Part shown: piece after piece, positions 4,612 to 5,220 of the stretch | Position numbering within the stretch: the first letter of the stretch is position 1 | Layout: each line of letters opens with the position of its first letter | Assembly (NCBI GenBank): GCA_900553155.1 | Contig: USCM01000149.1 | Span: 1-5,220, forward strand | Length of the DNA stretch: 5,220 bases | From: an uncultured Prevotella sp. | GTDB taxonomy: Bacteria; Bacteroidota; Bacteroidia; Bacteroidales; Bacteroidaceae | Direction of reading: 5' to 3' | Made by a program: the position numbers and the translations under genes | The notes under the pieces: generated by a model | The model's database searches: none | What the model was told of the DNA's origin: nothing | The model's input: the letters and a program-made list of their open reading frames with translations, nothing else

Positions 4612-5220
4612 TTACATGCGCTCAGGCACCTCAATGCCCAACAGCGCCATACCATTCTTCAAGGTCTTGCCAACGTTCTGTGCCAATACCAGGCGCACAA
4701 CCTTCTCGTCTTCGGTATCGGCACCGAGGATAGAGTAGTCGTGGTAGAACTGGTTGAAAGCCTTGGTAAGCTCGTAGCAGTAGTTGGCAATGCCTGAAGG
4801 AGAGTAGTCCTTGCCAGCCTGCTCTACAGCAGCACCAAACTCGTTGAGCTTCTGTATAAGCTCAATCTCCTTCTCGTTGAGAGGCATCTCTGCCGACAGA
4901 GTAGCAGGGATGTTGATGCCCTCGGCAGCAGCCTTGCGCAAGATAGAACGTATACGAGCGTAGGTATACTGGATGAAGGGACCGGTGTTGCCGTTGAAGT
5001 CGATCGACTCTTCGGGGTTGAACAGCATGTTCTTGCGGGCGTCCACCTTAAGGATGAAGTACTTCAAGGCACCAAGACCCACGATGCGGGCAATCTCGTT
5101 GCGCTCTTCCTCGCTCATATCCTTAAACTTGCCAAGCTCCTCGCTTGTCTGCTTGGCGTCGCCAATCATAGCTGCTATCAAGTCGTCGGCATCCACTACA
5201 GTACCCTCGCGGCTCTTCAT
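4612..5220 (-). CDS. argS: Arginyl-tRNA synthetase, C-terminal part (5' end outside the window)
   Basis: This is the last 202 residues of a class I aminoacyl-tRNA synthetase that charges tRNA-Arg with arginine in the cytoplasm. The full protein is normally around 580-600 aa, so about one third is present. The Met at the window edge is internal, not a start. The segment opens with MKSREGTVVDADDL, the region equivalent to the KMSKS loop that stabilises the adenylate; Bacteroidetes ArgS proteins carry this kind of variant. A helical linker follows, then NTGPFIQYTYARIRSI (about 78-93), the hallmark entry to the DALR anticodon-binding domain. That domain fills the rest, to the family-typical C-terminus GIEVPERM. 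The stop codon is at 4614-4612. The gene is convergent with the nitroreductase gene, and the shared stem-loop at 4561-4604 separates them. No sign of damage is visible in the part present. Confidence 0.95.
   Translation of the reverse strand: MKSREGTVVDADDLIAAMIGDAKQTSEELGKFKDMSEEERNEIARIVGLGALKYFILKVDARKNMLFNPEESIDFNGNTGPFIQYTYARIRSILRKAAAEGINIPATLSAEMPLNEKEIELIQKLNEFGAAVEQAGKDYSPSGIANYCYELTKAFNQFYHDYSILGADTEDEKVVRLVLAQNVGKTLKNGMALLGIEVPERM

Overview
This window looks like ordinary chromosomal sequence from a Bacteroidales bacterium, most likely Prevotella or a close relative. Three things point there. Promoter-like TAnnTTTG elements sit ahead of the genes, Shine-Dalgarno sequences are mostly weak or absent, and the proteins (an LSDGE-type FecE-like ATPase, a UPF1/IGHMBP2-type helicase, a MKSREGT-type arginyl-tRNA synthetase) have a Bacteroidetes flavour. 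The genus is an inference; no rRNA or other marker is present.

Layout from left to right. Positions 1-327 are non-coding. They hold a cluster of direct and inverted copies of a 10-bp unit (GGTTGCAGAT / ATCTGCAACC), an A-rich tract, a promoter-like element at 184-191 and a 12-bp perfect palindrome just ahead of the first gene. Positions 328-1143 (+) encode a secreted or periplasmic protein of unknown function with a clear signal peptide. Positions 1164-3035 (-) encode a 623-aa superfamily 1 helicase. It converges on the exported-protein gene, and a GC-rich hairpin covers the helicase stop codon. Between 3036 and 3172 lies a compact divergent control region with two -7-type elements on opposite strands 22 bp apart, followed by a 25-bp palindrome in the leader of the next gene. 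Positions 3173-3952 (+) encode a FecE/BtuD-type ABC ATPase with no permease or binding protein beside it. Positions 3981-4505 (+) encode a small nitroreductase, probably co-transcribed with the ATPase. A long stem-loop (4561-4604) then separates it from the convergent 3' part of argS (4612-5220, -), whose 5' part lies beyond the window.

How the genes work together: the ATPase and nitroreductase plausibly form a two-gene transcription unit, but nothing in the sequence ties them to one pathway. The helicase, argS and the exported protein look like independent units. I see no CRISPR array, transposase, tRNA, rRNA, phage gene or recognisable defence system. The unexplained signals are all in non-coding DNA: the TTGCAGAT repeat cluster, the leader palindrome at 3119-3143, the back-to-back promoters, and competing pairings around the argS-side terminator.
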